A stretch of 64,000 nt of DNA from an uncultured Butyricimonas sp. (lineage in GTDB: Bacteria; Bacteroidota; Bacteroidia; Bacteroidales; Marinifilaceae), in assembly GCA_944320555.1 (NCBI GenBank), contig CALUHX010000003.1, forward strand, positions 1 through 64,000, read 5' to 3'. The notes under the pieces were generated by a model, which saw only the letters and a list, made by a program, of their open reading frames with translations, was not told the origin of the DNA and ran no database searches. Positions 58,090 through 64,000 of this stretch are shown in pieces. The position numbers and the translations under genes were made by a program. Within the stretch, counting starts at the first letter, position 1. Each line of letters starts with the position of its first letter.

Positions 58090-58758
58090 TCATTCCCGCC
58101 ATAAGGCGAATTCTTGCCATTCAACGGGCTCTCCGCTTTCAGAACAAAGATAGCAGGCATATTCCCCGTCCACCGGACACTCCCGCACACACACCGGCAA
58201 AAGCGCGTCTCCCTCAAAGACTCCTATTTTGTCATGCGAAAACTCCACCCGGAAGCTGTTTAGCGGACGGGCCAGTCCCGTGCCGACATATTTCAAAAAA
58301 GCCTCCTTGACGGACCAATAATCGAAAAAACGACGGTCCCGCCCGTCCTCCGGCAAACGCTCCAAGCAAGCCAACTCTTCCGGATGGAAAAAACGACGGG
58401 CGACGCCCAGCCGGGCCTTTCCCCGCCGCTCTATATCGACACCCAAGTCCTGGTCGGACACAGCGCACACCACATAGTCTCCCGAATGCGAGACGTTAAA
58501 AAAGATACCCTTCCGCTTCTCCACATAAGGCTTTCCCCCTTGGGGACGGACGATGGAATACGCGGAACGCTCCAGTCCCCAACACTGGCGAATCGCCTCG
58601 CCCACCATAATCTCTCCCGTCAACCGACGCGACACGACGGAGCGGTTGCGACACAAAGCGACCTCGTCCCGCACTTCGGGAAGCACCCGTTCCCGCATGC
58701 GCTCAAGAAATCCGCCGTCAAATTTCTCAGGAAGCCGTGTATAAAACAACTTTAGCAT
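58090..58758 (-). CDS. 4'-phosphopantetheinyl transferase (Sfp-like)
   Basis: 222 residues from MLKLFYTRLPEKFD. The family signature is present: QDLGVDIERRGKARLGVARR (magnesium-binding D-x-E) and FFDYWSVKEAFLKYVGTGL. KPYVEKRKGIFFNVSHSGDY is the upstream P3-type motif. It converts apo carrier proteins to holo form with coenzyme A. It is an Sfp-type enzyme rather than AcpS. Upstream open codons to 58935 precede the -7 box at 58770-58763 and are excluded. Confidence 0.9.
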   Translation of the reverse strand: MLKLFYTRLPEKFDGGFLERMRERVLPEVRDEVALCRNRSVVSRRLTGEIMVGEAIRQCWGLERSAYSIVRPQGGKPYVEKRKGIFFNVSHSGDYVVCAVSDQDLGVDIERRGKARLGVARRFFHPEELACLERLPEDGRDRRFFDYWSVKEAFLKYVGTGLARPLNSFRVEFSHDKIGVFEGDALLPVCVRECPVDGEYACYLCSESGEPVEWQEFALWRE

Positions 58759-58762
58759 AGAA

Positions 58763-58770
58763 CAAATATA
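58763..58770 (-). promoter_or_regulatory. -7 promoter box of the PPTase gene
   Basis: TATATTTG fits TAnnTTTG, only 4 bases before the ATG at 58758. The predicted start site would fall at or after the ATG, so the true start may be slightly downstream or another promoter is used. Confidence 0.35.
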
Positions 58771-58895
58771 AATAAGGTCTTCCGTTTTCGCACGCGTTTT
58801 CCTCGCAATCCCAGCGGCGGCAAGGCCTTTTAACCATACTTTAAGAGTGCCGCCGAGCAAAATTAAGAAAATATTTGCATTTATCCGCTCAAAAA

Positions 58896-58927
58896 CTTGT
58901 TTATATCGTTTTTGTGTCCTACCTTTG
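58896..58927 (+). promoter_or_regulatory. Promoter of the first tonB gene
   Basis: CTTG (58896-58899), 20-base spacer, TACCTTTG (58920-58927). Confidence 0.6.
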
Positions 58928-58973
58928 AACTGCAAAATTAACGTTTAAATAACATATTCTTAAAACGAACGCC

Positions 58974-59666
58974 ATGGAAGCAAAGAAGACAGAAAAAGCC
59001 AATTTGGAAAACAAGCGATTCATTTTCCAAGAGATAGGCCTGATTGCAGCCTTGGCTATATTATTTTGCGCATTTGAATCGAAATACTATCAGGAAGAAG
59101 CAAAGGAAATCATCATCCCCGCCACCGCGGAGGAAGTGTATGAAGTGTTGCCTATTTTTGTGCCCCAGCGTGCCGCCCAGCCATTGCCCAAATTGACGCA
59201 ACTTCCGCTCATAGACATCATGGAAGTCGTGGACGAGCTGGACATTTCCGAACAAGACATTGAGCTGAACGACGCCATCGTCTCTCCCGTCGAGGGATCG
59301 GCAAACGGCGGCGATGGATGGAGCGAAATGGGCTTCGAGGAGGGGGAAACCGGAGAAAACGACATATTCATCGTGGTCGAAAAGAATCCCCGCTTCAATG
59401 GAGACTTGAACGAATGGCTGAGCCGCCATTTGAAATATCCGGCAATGGCAAGGGAGAACAACATCCAGGGGCGGGTCTACGTGACGTTTATCGTCGAGAA
59501 AGACGGGAGCATCACGAACGTGGAAATACTCCGGTCCGCCGACCCCGTACTGGACGCGGAGGCCTTAAGGGTCGTGAAGTCCATGCCGAAATGGGAACCC
59601 GGCAAACAACGCAACATGGCCGTACGGGTCAAGTTCACTTTGCCCATCACATTCCGCCTTCAATGA
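58974..59666 (+). CDS. Energy transducer TonB
   Basis: 230 residues. Short cytosolic N-terminus, one membrane anchor (IFQEIGLIAALAILFCAF), a periplasmic linker, and the C-terminal TonB domain (about 135-230): FNGDLNEWLSRHLKYPAMAR, VYVTFIVEKDGSITNVEILR, MPKWEPGKQRNMAVRVKFTL. It links the proton gradient to outer-membrane transporters such as SusC. The linker lacks the long Pro-rich run of its paralogue. It has its own promoter and terminator. No exbB/exbD in the window. Confidence 0.9.
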   Translation: MEAKKTEKANLENKRFIFQEIGLIAALAILFCAFESKYYQEEAKEIIIPATAEEVYEVLPIFVPQRAAQPLPKLTQLPLIDIMEVVDELDISEQDIELNDAIVSPVEGSANGGDGWSEMGFEEGETGENDIFIVVEKNPRFNGDLNEWLSRHLKYPAMARENNIQGRVYVTFIVEKDGSITNVEILRSADPVLDAEALRVVKSMPKWEPGKQRNMAVRVKFTLPITFRLQ

Positions 59667-59701
59667 ACATACAGTGATTTACATACAATACGAACATCCC
59701 G

Positions 59702-59735
59702 AAAAAGGACAGCCCCAAAGGCCGTCCTTTTTTTA
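59702..59735 (+). terminator. Terminator of the first tonB gene
   Basis: AAAAAGGAC-A-GCC and GGC-C-GTCCTTTTT form a stem with one internal mismatch and a CCAAA loop, ending in a T-tract. Confidence 0.8.
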
Positions 59736-59806
59736 AGCCCTCATTAAGAAACAAACGACTTCCCCGGCCCCGGATTAACATTTTCTTCAAAAAAAAGCCG
59801 CCAATA

Positions 59807-59838
59807 TTTGGTTTTTATTTGGATATGCCCTACCTTTA
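59807..59838 (+). promoter_or_regulatory. Promoter of the second tonB gene
   Basis: TTTG (59807-59810), 20-base spacer, TACCTTTA (59831-59838), one base off consensus. Confidence 0.6.
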
Positions 59839-59884
59839 CCCACAGAAAAATAAAGATTGAATTGTAACACATTAAACGAATGAC

Positions 59885-60595
59885 ATGGAAATAAAAAAAT
59901 CACCTAAGGCAGACCTTGAAGGGAAGAAAGGAATCTTCTTCGAGATAGGTTTGGTTCTGGCTTTAGGAGCTTTATTATCCGCTTTCTCGTTCAAGATGGA
60001 AACCAAAAAAGAGGAAGTGTTTGTGATGCCTCCTGAAGAGCCAGTGGAAGAGGAGATCATTCCGATCACTCAATCTATGATGAAACCACCTCCACCACCT
60101 CCTCCTGCCCCCAAACTGACCGACTTGATTGAAATCGTGGAAGACGACATTGAAATCGAGGACGAGTTGGAAATCGAGGACATGGAAGCCGATGTTGAAA
60201 ACTTCGACGCCGGTTCGTTGGATTGGAGCGGCAACGGAACAGGTTCGGCTGACGGTTTCTATGGCGGAGAAGAAGGTGGCGAAGCCGACGTCTTCATGGT
60301 TGTTGAGGACATGCCTCAATTCCCGGGCGGAGACGTGACTAAATGGCTGGCTAAAAACACCCGCTATCCGATGATCGCGCAAGAGAACGGTATCCAAGGA
60401 AAGGTATTTGTTCAATTCGTGATTGAGAAAGACGGAAGTATCAGTAACGTGAAAGTGTTGAGACCGGTGGACCCGTCGCTGGACAAAGAAGCCATCCGCG
60501 TGGTGTCTTCCATGCCGAAATGGAAGCCGGGAAAACAAAGAGGGAAAGCAGTGCGCGTTTCCTACACGGTACCCATCAACTTCCAATTGCAATAA
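59885..60595 (+). CDS. Energy transducer TonB, paralogue
   Basis: 236 residues of the same layout as its neighbour: anchor IFFEIGLVLALGALLSAFSF, then a periplasmic linker with a Pro run (MKPPPPPPPAP) and an acidic repeat region (EIVEDDIEIEDELEIEDMEA), and the TonB domain with FPGGDVTKWLAKNTRYPMIA and VFVQFVIEKDGSISNVKVLR. The two proteins share most of the C-terminal domain, so this is a tandem duplication. The Pro-rich linker is closer to classical TonB. Separate promoter and terminator suggest separate control. Confidence 0.9.
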   Translation: MEIKKSPKADLEGKKGIFFEIGLVLALGALLSAFSFKMETKKEEVFVMPPEEPVEEEIIPITQSMMKPPPPPPPAPKLTDLIEIVEDDIEIEDELEIEDMEADVENFDAGSLDWSGNGTGSADGFYGGEEGGEADVFMVVEDMPQFPGGDVTKWLAKNTRYPMIAQENGIQGKVFVQFVIEKDGSISNVKVLRPVDPSLDKEAIRVVSSMPKWKPGKQRGKAVRVSYTVPINFQLQ

Positions 60596-60612
60596 AAGTA
60601 GACAAATTCATA

Positions 60613-60648
60613 CCAAGGGGCTGTCTTTCAAAGTCAGCCCTTTTTTTA
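60613..60648 (+). terminator. Terminator of the second tonB gene
   Basis: AAGGGGCTG pairs with CAGCCCTT around a TCTTTCAAAGT centre, followed by seven T. Confidence 0.8.
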
Positions 60649-60656
60649 GCATTTTT

Positions 60657-61877
60657 ATGGGCGAATATTTTTACACAAAAAAAGAAACAGAAAAAGCAAT
60701 TCTTGTGGGCGTGGCATTACAATCTGAAAACGTCAGCTACGGCACCATGATGGAATATCTGGACGAATTATCGTTCCTTGCGGAAACCGCGGGAGCGGAA
60801 ACTGTCAAGGTATTCACTCAAAATCTCGACAAACCCATCACGGCCACGTTCATCGGAAAAGGAAAGCTGGAGGAGATAAAAAAATACGTGGAAGAACACG
60901 ACGTGGACCTCGTGATTTTCGACGACGAGCTGACCCCCACGCAATTGCGGAACATCGAGAAAGAGTTGCAAGGCAAAAAGATCCTGGACCGGACAAACTT
61001 AATCCTGGACATCTTCGCCAAACGGGCCAGGACCGCCGAAGCCAGAGCGCAAGTAGAATTGGCCCAATACCAATATTTGCTGCCAAGACTGGCGGGCATG
61101 TGGACCCACTTGGAACGGCAAAAAGGCGGCATTGGGCTGCGCGGACCGGGAGAAACGGAAATAGAGACAGACCGCCGTATCATCCGGGACAAAATCAGCC
61201 GTTTGAAAGAGCAACTGGAAAGAATCGACAAACAGATGACCACCCAACGGAAAAACCGGGGGAAATTGGTCCGGGTGGCATTGGTCGGCTACACCAACGT
61301 GGGCAAGTCCACGCTCATGAACTTGTTGAGCAAGTCGGACGTCTTTGCCGAGAACAAGCTGTTCGCCACTCTCGACACCACCGTCCGCAAAATCACCATC
61401 CGCAACGTCCCGCTCTTACTGGCTGACACGGTCGGATTTATCCGCAAACTACCCACCCATCTGGTCGAATCGTTCAAATCCACCTTGGACGAAGTACGGG
61501 AAGCGGATGTCATCCTCCATGTGGTGGACATCTCCCACCCCCATTTCGAGGAACAAATACAAGTCGTCAACGAAACGCTCTCCCAACTACTGACCACCCC
61601 CAAACCAACCATCACCGTCTTCAACAAAATCGACGCTTTCACCTTCGAGCCCAAGGCCGAGGACGACTTGACCCCCGTCGAACGGCAAAACTACAGCCTC
61701 GACGACCTCAAACAGATGTGGATGAGCAAACAAGGCGGCGAGACCGTATATATCTCCGCCCGGAACAAAGAAAACATCGAGGAATTGAAAGAAAAACTCT
61801 ATGCCGTCGTGAAAGAAATCCACTCGGCAAGATTCCCTTTCAACGATTTCCTCTATCAAGAATACGAAGAGGAGTGA
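60657..61877 (+). CDS. hflX: GTPase HflX
   Basis: Ribosome-associated GTPase that splits stalled or heat-damaged ribosomes. 406 residues: N-terminal HflX domain (FIGKGKLEEIKKYVEEHDVD, YQYLLPRLAGMWTHLERQKG, GIGLRGPGETEIETDRR), then the G domain with G1 VGYTNVGKSTLMNLL, G3 DTVGFIRKLPTHLVESFKST and G4 FNKIDAF. Its start is 9 bases past the terminator of tonB, and no other promoter is obvious; the ATG may be read from a promoter inside the tonB end. Confidence 0.95.
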   Translation: MGEYFYTKKETEKAILVGVALQSENVSYGTMMEYLDELSFLAETAGAETVKVFTQNLDKPITATFIGKGKLEEIKKYVEEHDVDLVIFDDELTPTQLRNIEKELQGKKILDRTNLILDIFAKRARTAEARAQVELAQYQYLLPRLAGMWTHLERQKGGIGLRGPGETEIETDRRIIRDKISRLKEQLERIDKQMTTQRKNRGKLVRVALVGYTNVGKSTLMNLLSKSDVFAENKLFATLDTTVRKITIRNVPLLLADTVGFIRKLPTHLVESFKSTLDEVREADVILHVVDISHPHFEEQIQVVNETLSQLLTTPKPTITVFNKIDAFTFEPKAEDDLTPVERQNYSLDDLKQMWMSKQGGETVYISARNKENIEELKEKLYAVVKEIHSARFPFNDFLYQEYEEE

Positions 61878-61928
61878 AAGCGACCGGAAAAGGTCCTTCA
61901 CCCCCTCTTTCCTCAAAAAACTTTGGAC

Positions 61929-61950
61929 GCTACGAGCCAGACCTCGTAGC
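61929..61950 (-). terminator. Hairpin between hflX and the tracrRNA terminator
   Basis: GCTACGAG and CTCGTAGC form a perfect 8-bp stem with a 6-base loop. On the minus strand a run of six T follows (61920-61915) after GTCCAAAG, so it could be a second, downstream terminator of the tracrRNA. On the plus strand there is no T-tract. Confidence 0.45.
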
Positions 61951-61973
61951 CGCCCCATATAACTATCGCAAAC

Positions 61974-62052
61974 AAAAATGCCCCCGTTAAGGCGAGGGCG
62001 ACCTAATGTTTTCACAACGGAATAATCCTTATTGTGACTTGCTTCAAATTAG
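61974..62052 (-). ncRNA. tracrRNA of a type II-C CRISPR-Cas9 system
   Basis: In minus-strand sense the RNA begins with an anti-repeat (ACTAATTTGAAGCAAGTCAC), continues with a hairpin CACAA...TTGTG around AAGGATTATTCC, then AAAAC, and ends in a terminator hairpin GCCCTCG/CGGGGGC (61999-61980) with five T. The AAGGATTATTCCGTTGTG segment is, as far as I recall, the conserved core of Bacteroidetes tracrRNAs. It pairs with the CRISPR repeat to load crRNA on Cas9. It is divergent from cas9, with start sites only about 70 bases apart. The predicted repeat would contain TTGTGACTTGCTTCAAATTA. Confidence 0.8.
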
Positions 62053-62057
62053 TAAAG

Positions 62058-62065
62058 CAAATATA
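62058..62065 (-). promoter_or_regulatory. -7 promoter box of the tracrRNA
   Basis: TATATTTG fits TAnnTTTG, six bases before the predicted 5' end. There is no TTTG at the -33 distance. Confidence 0.55.
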
Positions 62066-62085
62066 AAAAAAGAATCCGGACTCTG

Positions 62086-62116
62086 TTTGTTTTGCTCGAT
62101 TTATTTTTTATTTTTG
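62086..62116 (+). promoter_or_regulatory. Promoter of cas9
   Basis: TTTG (62086-62089), 19-base spacer, TATTTTTG (62109-62116). The cas9 ATG follows 16 bases later, giving a leader of about 10 bases. Confidence 0.6.
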
Positions 62117-62132
62117 AACAAAATTTGAAAGT

Positions 62133-64000
62133 ATGAAAAGAATCTTTGGATTAGACTTGGGCACAAACAGCATCGGATGGGCTGTCGTAAATGAAAAAGA
62201 AAACGATAAAGAGAAGTCCGCAATTATAAATATCGGCACAAGAGTCGTTCCTCTCAGCGCAGACGAACAAAACAATTTTGAGAAAGGCAAACCTCTAACG
62301 ACCAATGCAGAGAAAAGGCAAAAACGTTGCGCTCGCCTCAACCGACAACGTTATAAGCTGCGGCGGGAAAAACTGATTGCCATTTTGGAAGAAAACAATT
62401 TCATCTCCAAAGCAACCATATTGGCCGAAAACGGCCAAGGAACTACTTTTGAAACTTACCAGCTAAGAGCCAAAGCGGCCACTCAAGAAGTAACCCTCGA
62501 AGAACTCGCCCGAGTATTACTAATGATTAATAAAAAACGCGGCTACAAAAGCAACCGCAAAACCCAATCGCAAGAAGAAGGCCGGCCAATAGACGGAATA
62601 GCCGCCGCACAAATACTAATGGGAAAAAAGCTCACCCCCGGTCAATATAGCCTCTCCCTGTTGGAACAAGGCAAAAAATACCTCCCCGACTTCTATCATT
62701 CAGACCTGCAAGCAGAATTCGAACAAATCTGGAATTTCCAGCAGCAATTTTATCCTGAAATACTTACAGACAGCCTAAAAAACGAACTCGTCGGCAAAAA
62801 CAAAAAACAAACGTGGACAATATGCTCGAAGCCATTCGGAATAACAGGGATAAAACGAGAAAAGAAAGGCGAAGCCTTAAGAAAAGAAAATTATGAATGG
62901 CGTGCAAAAGCCCTTTCCCAAAAAATGGACTTGGAGCAGCTTGCCATTATCCTGCAAGAGATAAACGACCAATTAAAAGACTCAAGCGGATATTTAGGCA
63001 ATATCAGCGATCGAAGCAAAAAACTATTCTTCAACAATCAAACCATAGGGCAAACCCAAATGGAGGAATTAGTCCAAAATCCCAACAACAGCCTAAAAAA
63101 TCAAGTGTTCTATCGTCAAGACTACTTGAACGAGTTTGAAACGATATGGGAGACTCAGGCTAATTACCACAAAGAATTAACACCGGAATTAAAACACAAG
63201 ATACGCGACAAAATAATTTTTTATCAACGGCCTCTAAAGTCACAAAAAAAACGAATCAGTCATTGCGAATTTGAAAGCAAAGAAGTCGAGATAGATATCG
63301 ACGGGAAAAAGAAACAAAGGACCATCGGGCCGCGCGCATGTCCAAAATCGTCTCCACTTTATCAGGAATTCAGACTATGGCAGACAATAAACAACGTGCA
63401 AGTGTCGGGAATGGTTATTCCTGAAATTCAACTTGACCTCTTTGGCGAAAATATCAAATACAAACCCGGAAAACGTTTCCTCCTGCAAGACGAAAAAGAA
63501 AAACTGTTCAGAGAGCTTACCTTCAAGGAAAGGTTGTCCAAGAACGACATCTTGAAATTATTGTCGCTCGACCCGAAGGAAGTCGACCTTAAATTCAAAG
63601 AAATAAAAGGCAACACCACAATGTCGGCTTTGGCAAAAGCATGCCAAACCATTCTACGCATGAGCGGCCGCGAACAGCCCGACTTATCAAAAATCTCTGC
63701 CGACGAAGCGGTAAACGCCATTTCTTCCACCTTCAAGACTTTAGGCTACAACGACCAAATCCTATATTTCGACTCCTCGCTTAAAGGCAAAGCCCTCACT
63801 TCCCAACCGGCTTACGCACTATGGCATTTGCTCTACTCGTTTGAAGGAGACGATTCAGCGTTAGGAATCGACAAACTGACCAACAAAATATCAGAGCTTT
63901 ACGGCTTCAACAAAGAACACGCTACCGTCTTTGCGAAAATAATCTTTGAACCAGATTACGGCAGTTTAAGCGCAAAGGCCATACGCAAAATATTACCCCA
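62133..64000 (+). CDS. cas9: Cas9 (type II-C), N-terminal part, runs off the window
   Basis: RNA-guided DNA endonuclease of CRISPR-Cas immunity. The frame is open for 622 codons to the window end. RuvC-I is FGLDLGTNSIGWAVV with catalytic D8; the Arg-rich bridge helix is at about 60-82 (KRQKRCARLNRQRYKLRR), followed by LARVLLMINKKRGYKSNRK. The rest covers the recognition lobe (for example FYHSDLQAEFEQIWN, VFYRQDYLNEFETIWE). The HNH, RuvC-II/III and PAM-interacting parts lie beyond the edge. Family members in Bacteroidetes have about 1,400 residues. The HxxCPxS-type segment GPRACPKSSPLYQEF is typical for this group. cas1, cas2 and the array would be expected to the right. Confidence 0.95.
   Translation, partial: MKRIFGLDLGTNSIGWAVVNEKENDKEKSAIINIGTRVVPLSADEQNNFEKGKPLTTNAEKRQKRCARLNRQRYKLRREKLIAILEENNFISKATILAENGQGTTFETYQLRAKAATQEVTLEELARVLLMINKKRGYKSNRKTQSQEEGRPIDGIAAAQILMGKKLTPGQYSLSLLEQGKKYLPDFYHSDLQAEFEQIWNFQQQFYPEILTDSLKNELVGKNKKQTWTICSKPFGITGIKREKKGEALRKENYEWRAKALSQKMDLEQLAIILQEINDQLKDSSGYLGNISDRSKKLFFNNQTIGQTQMEELVQNPNNSLKNQVFYRQDYLNEFETIWETQANYHKELTPELKHKIRDKIIFYQRPLKSQKKRISHCEFESKEVEIDIDGKKKQRTIGPRACPKSSPLYQEFRLWQTINNVQVSGMVIPEIQLDLFGENIKYKPGKRFLLQDEKEKLFRELTFKERLSKNDILKLLSLDPKEVDLKFKEIKGNTTMSALAKACQTILRMSGREQPDLSKISADEAVNAISSTFKTLGYNDQILYFDSSLKGKALTSQPAYALWHLLYSFEGDDSALGIDKLTNKISELYGFNKEHATVFAKIIFEPDYGSLSAKAIRKILP

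Overview
The window comes from a Bacteroidales chromosome. This is shown by repeated promoters of the Bacteroidetes type (TTTG, 19-21 bases, TAnnTTTG), a SusC/SusD pair under an ECF sigma/FecR pair, stand-alone TonB proteins, a long type II-C Cas9, and the r-protein sequences. The family is uncertain; the abundance of FecR/STN-type regulation would suit Odoribacteraceae, but this is a weak inference. The ribosomal block looks AT-richer than the flanking accessory DNA.

Layout. 1-4.5 kb is an accessory, partly decayed region: a C-terminal scrap of an O-antigen polymerase-like TPR protein, a frameshifted RteC-like gene, a small toxin-like gene broken by an amber codon, an Abi_2/AbiF-type HEPN protein with its own promoter followed by a probable small RNA, and a DUF6266-like protein. 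4.5-12.3 kb is housekeeping: ppa, gmhA, oxyR, dnaJ, grpE, radC, rpsT, two tRNA-Glu genes, rsmI and eno. 12.4-30.6 kb is one uninterrupted minus-strand array (rpsL-rpsG-fusA, then the S10, spc and alpha gene order to rplQ), with a canonical promoter before rpsL and another inside the array before rplE. 30.7-36 kb has a secreted coiled-coil protein, an MFS sugar transporter with a ROK kinase, and an AAA-ATPase/nuclease-like protein.

36-49.5 kb is a nutrient-uptake locus read on the minus strand: a DUF4923 protein, ECF sigma factor, FecR anti-sigma, SusC with STN domain, SusD, a DUF4843 lipoprotein, a PKD-like lipoprotein, a terminator, then three thioredoxin-fold exported proteins. No glycoside hydrolase is present, so the substrate is probably not a classical glycan. 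49.7-58.8 kb is housekeeping and envelope genes: typA, two histidine phosphatases, a flavodoxin-fold oxidoreductase, a BamA-type barrel overlapping a phosphoethanolamine transferase gene, asd and a phosphopantetheinyl transferase. 59-62 kb has two paralogous tonB genes and hflX. The window ends inside cas9; a tracrRNA is encoded just upstream on the opposite strand.

The least expected features are non-coding: (1) a candidate ~93-nt RNA with its own promoter and terminator directly after the Abi gene, showing the same 9-base motif in two hairpin loops; (2) several intergenic arrays of degenerate 11-bp tandem repeats (about 3.5, 39.1, 48.1-48.3 and 51.9 kb), two of which look like relatives with different unit numbers; (3) the divergent tracrRNA/cas9 control region.
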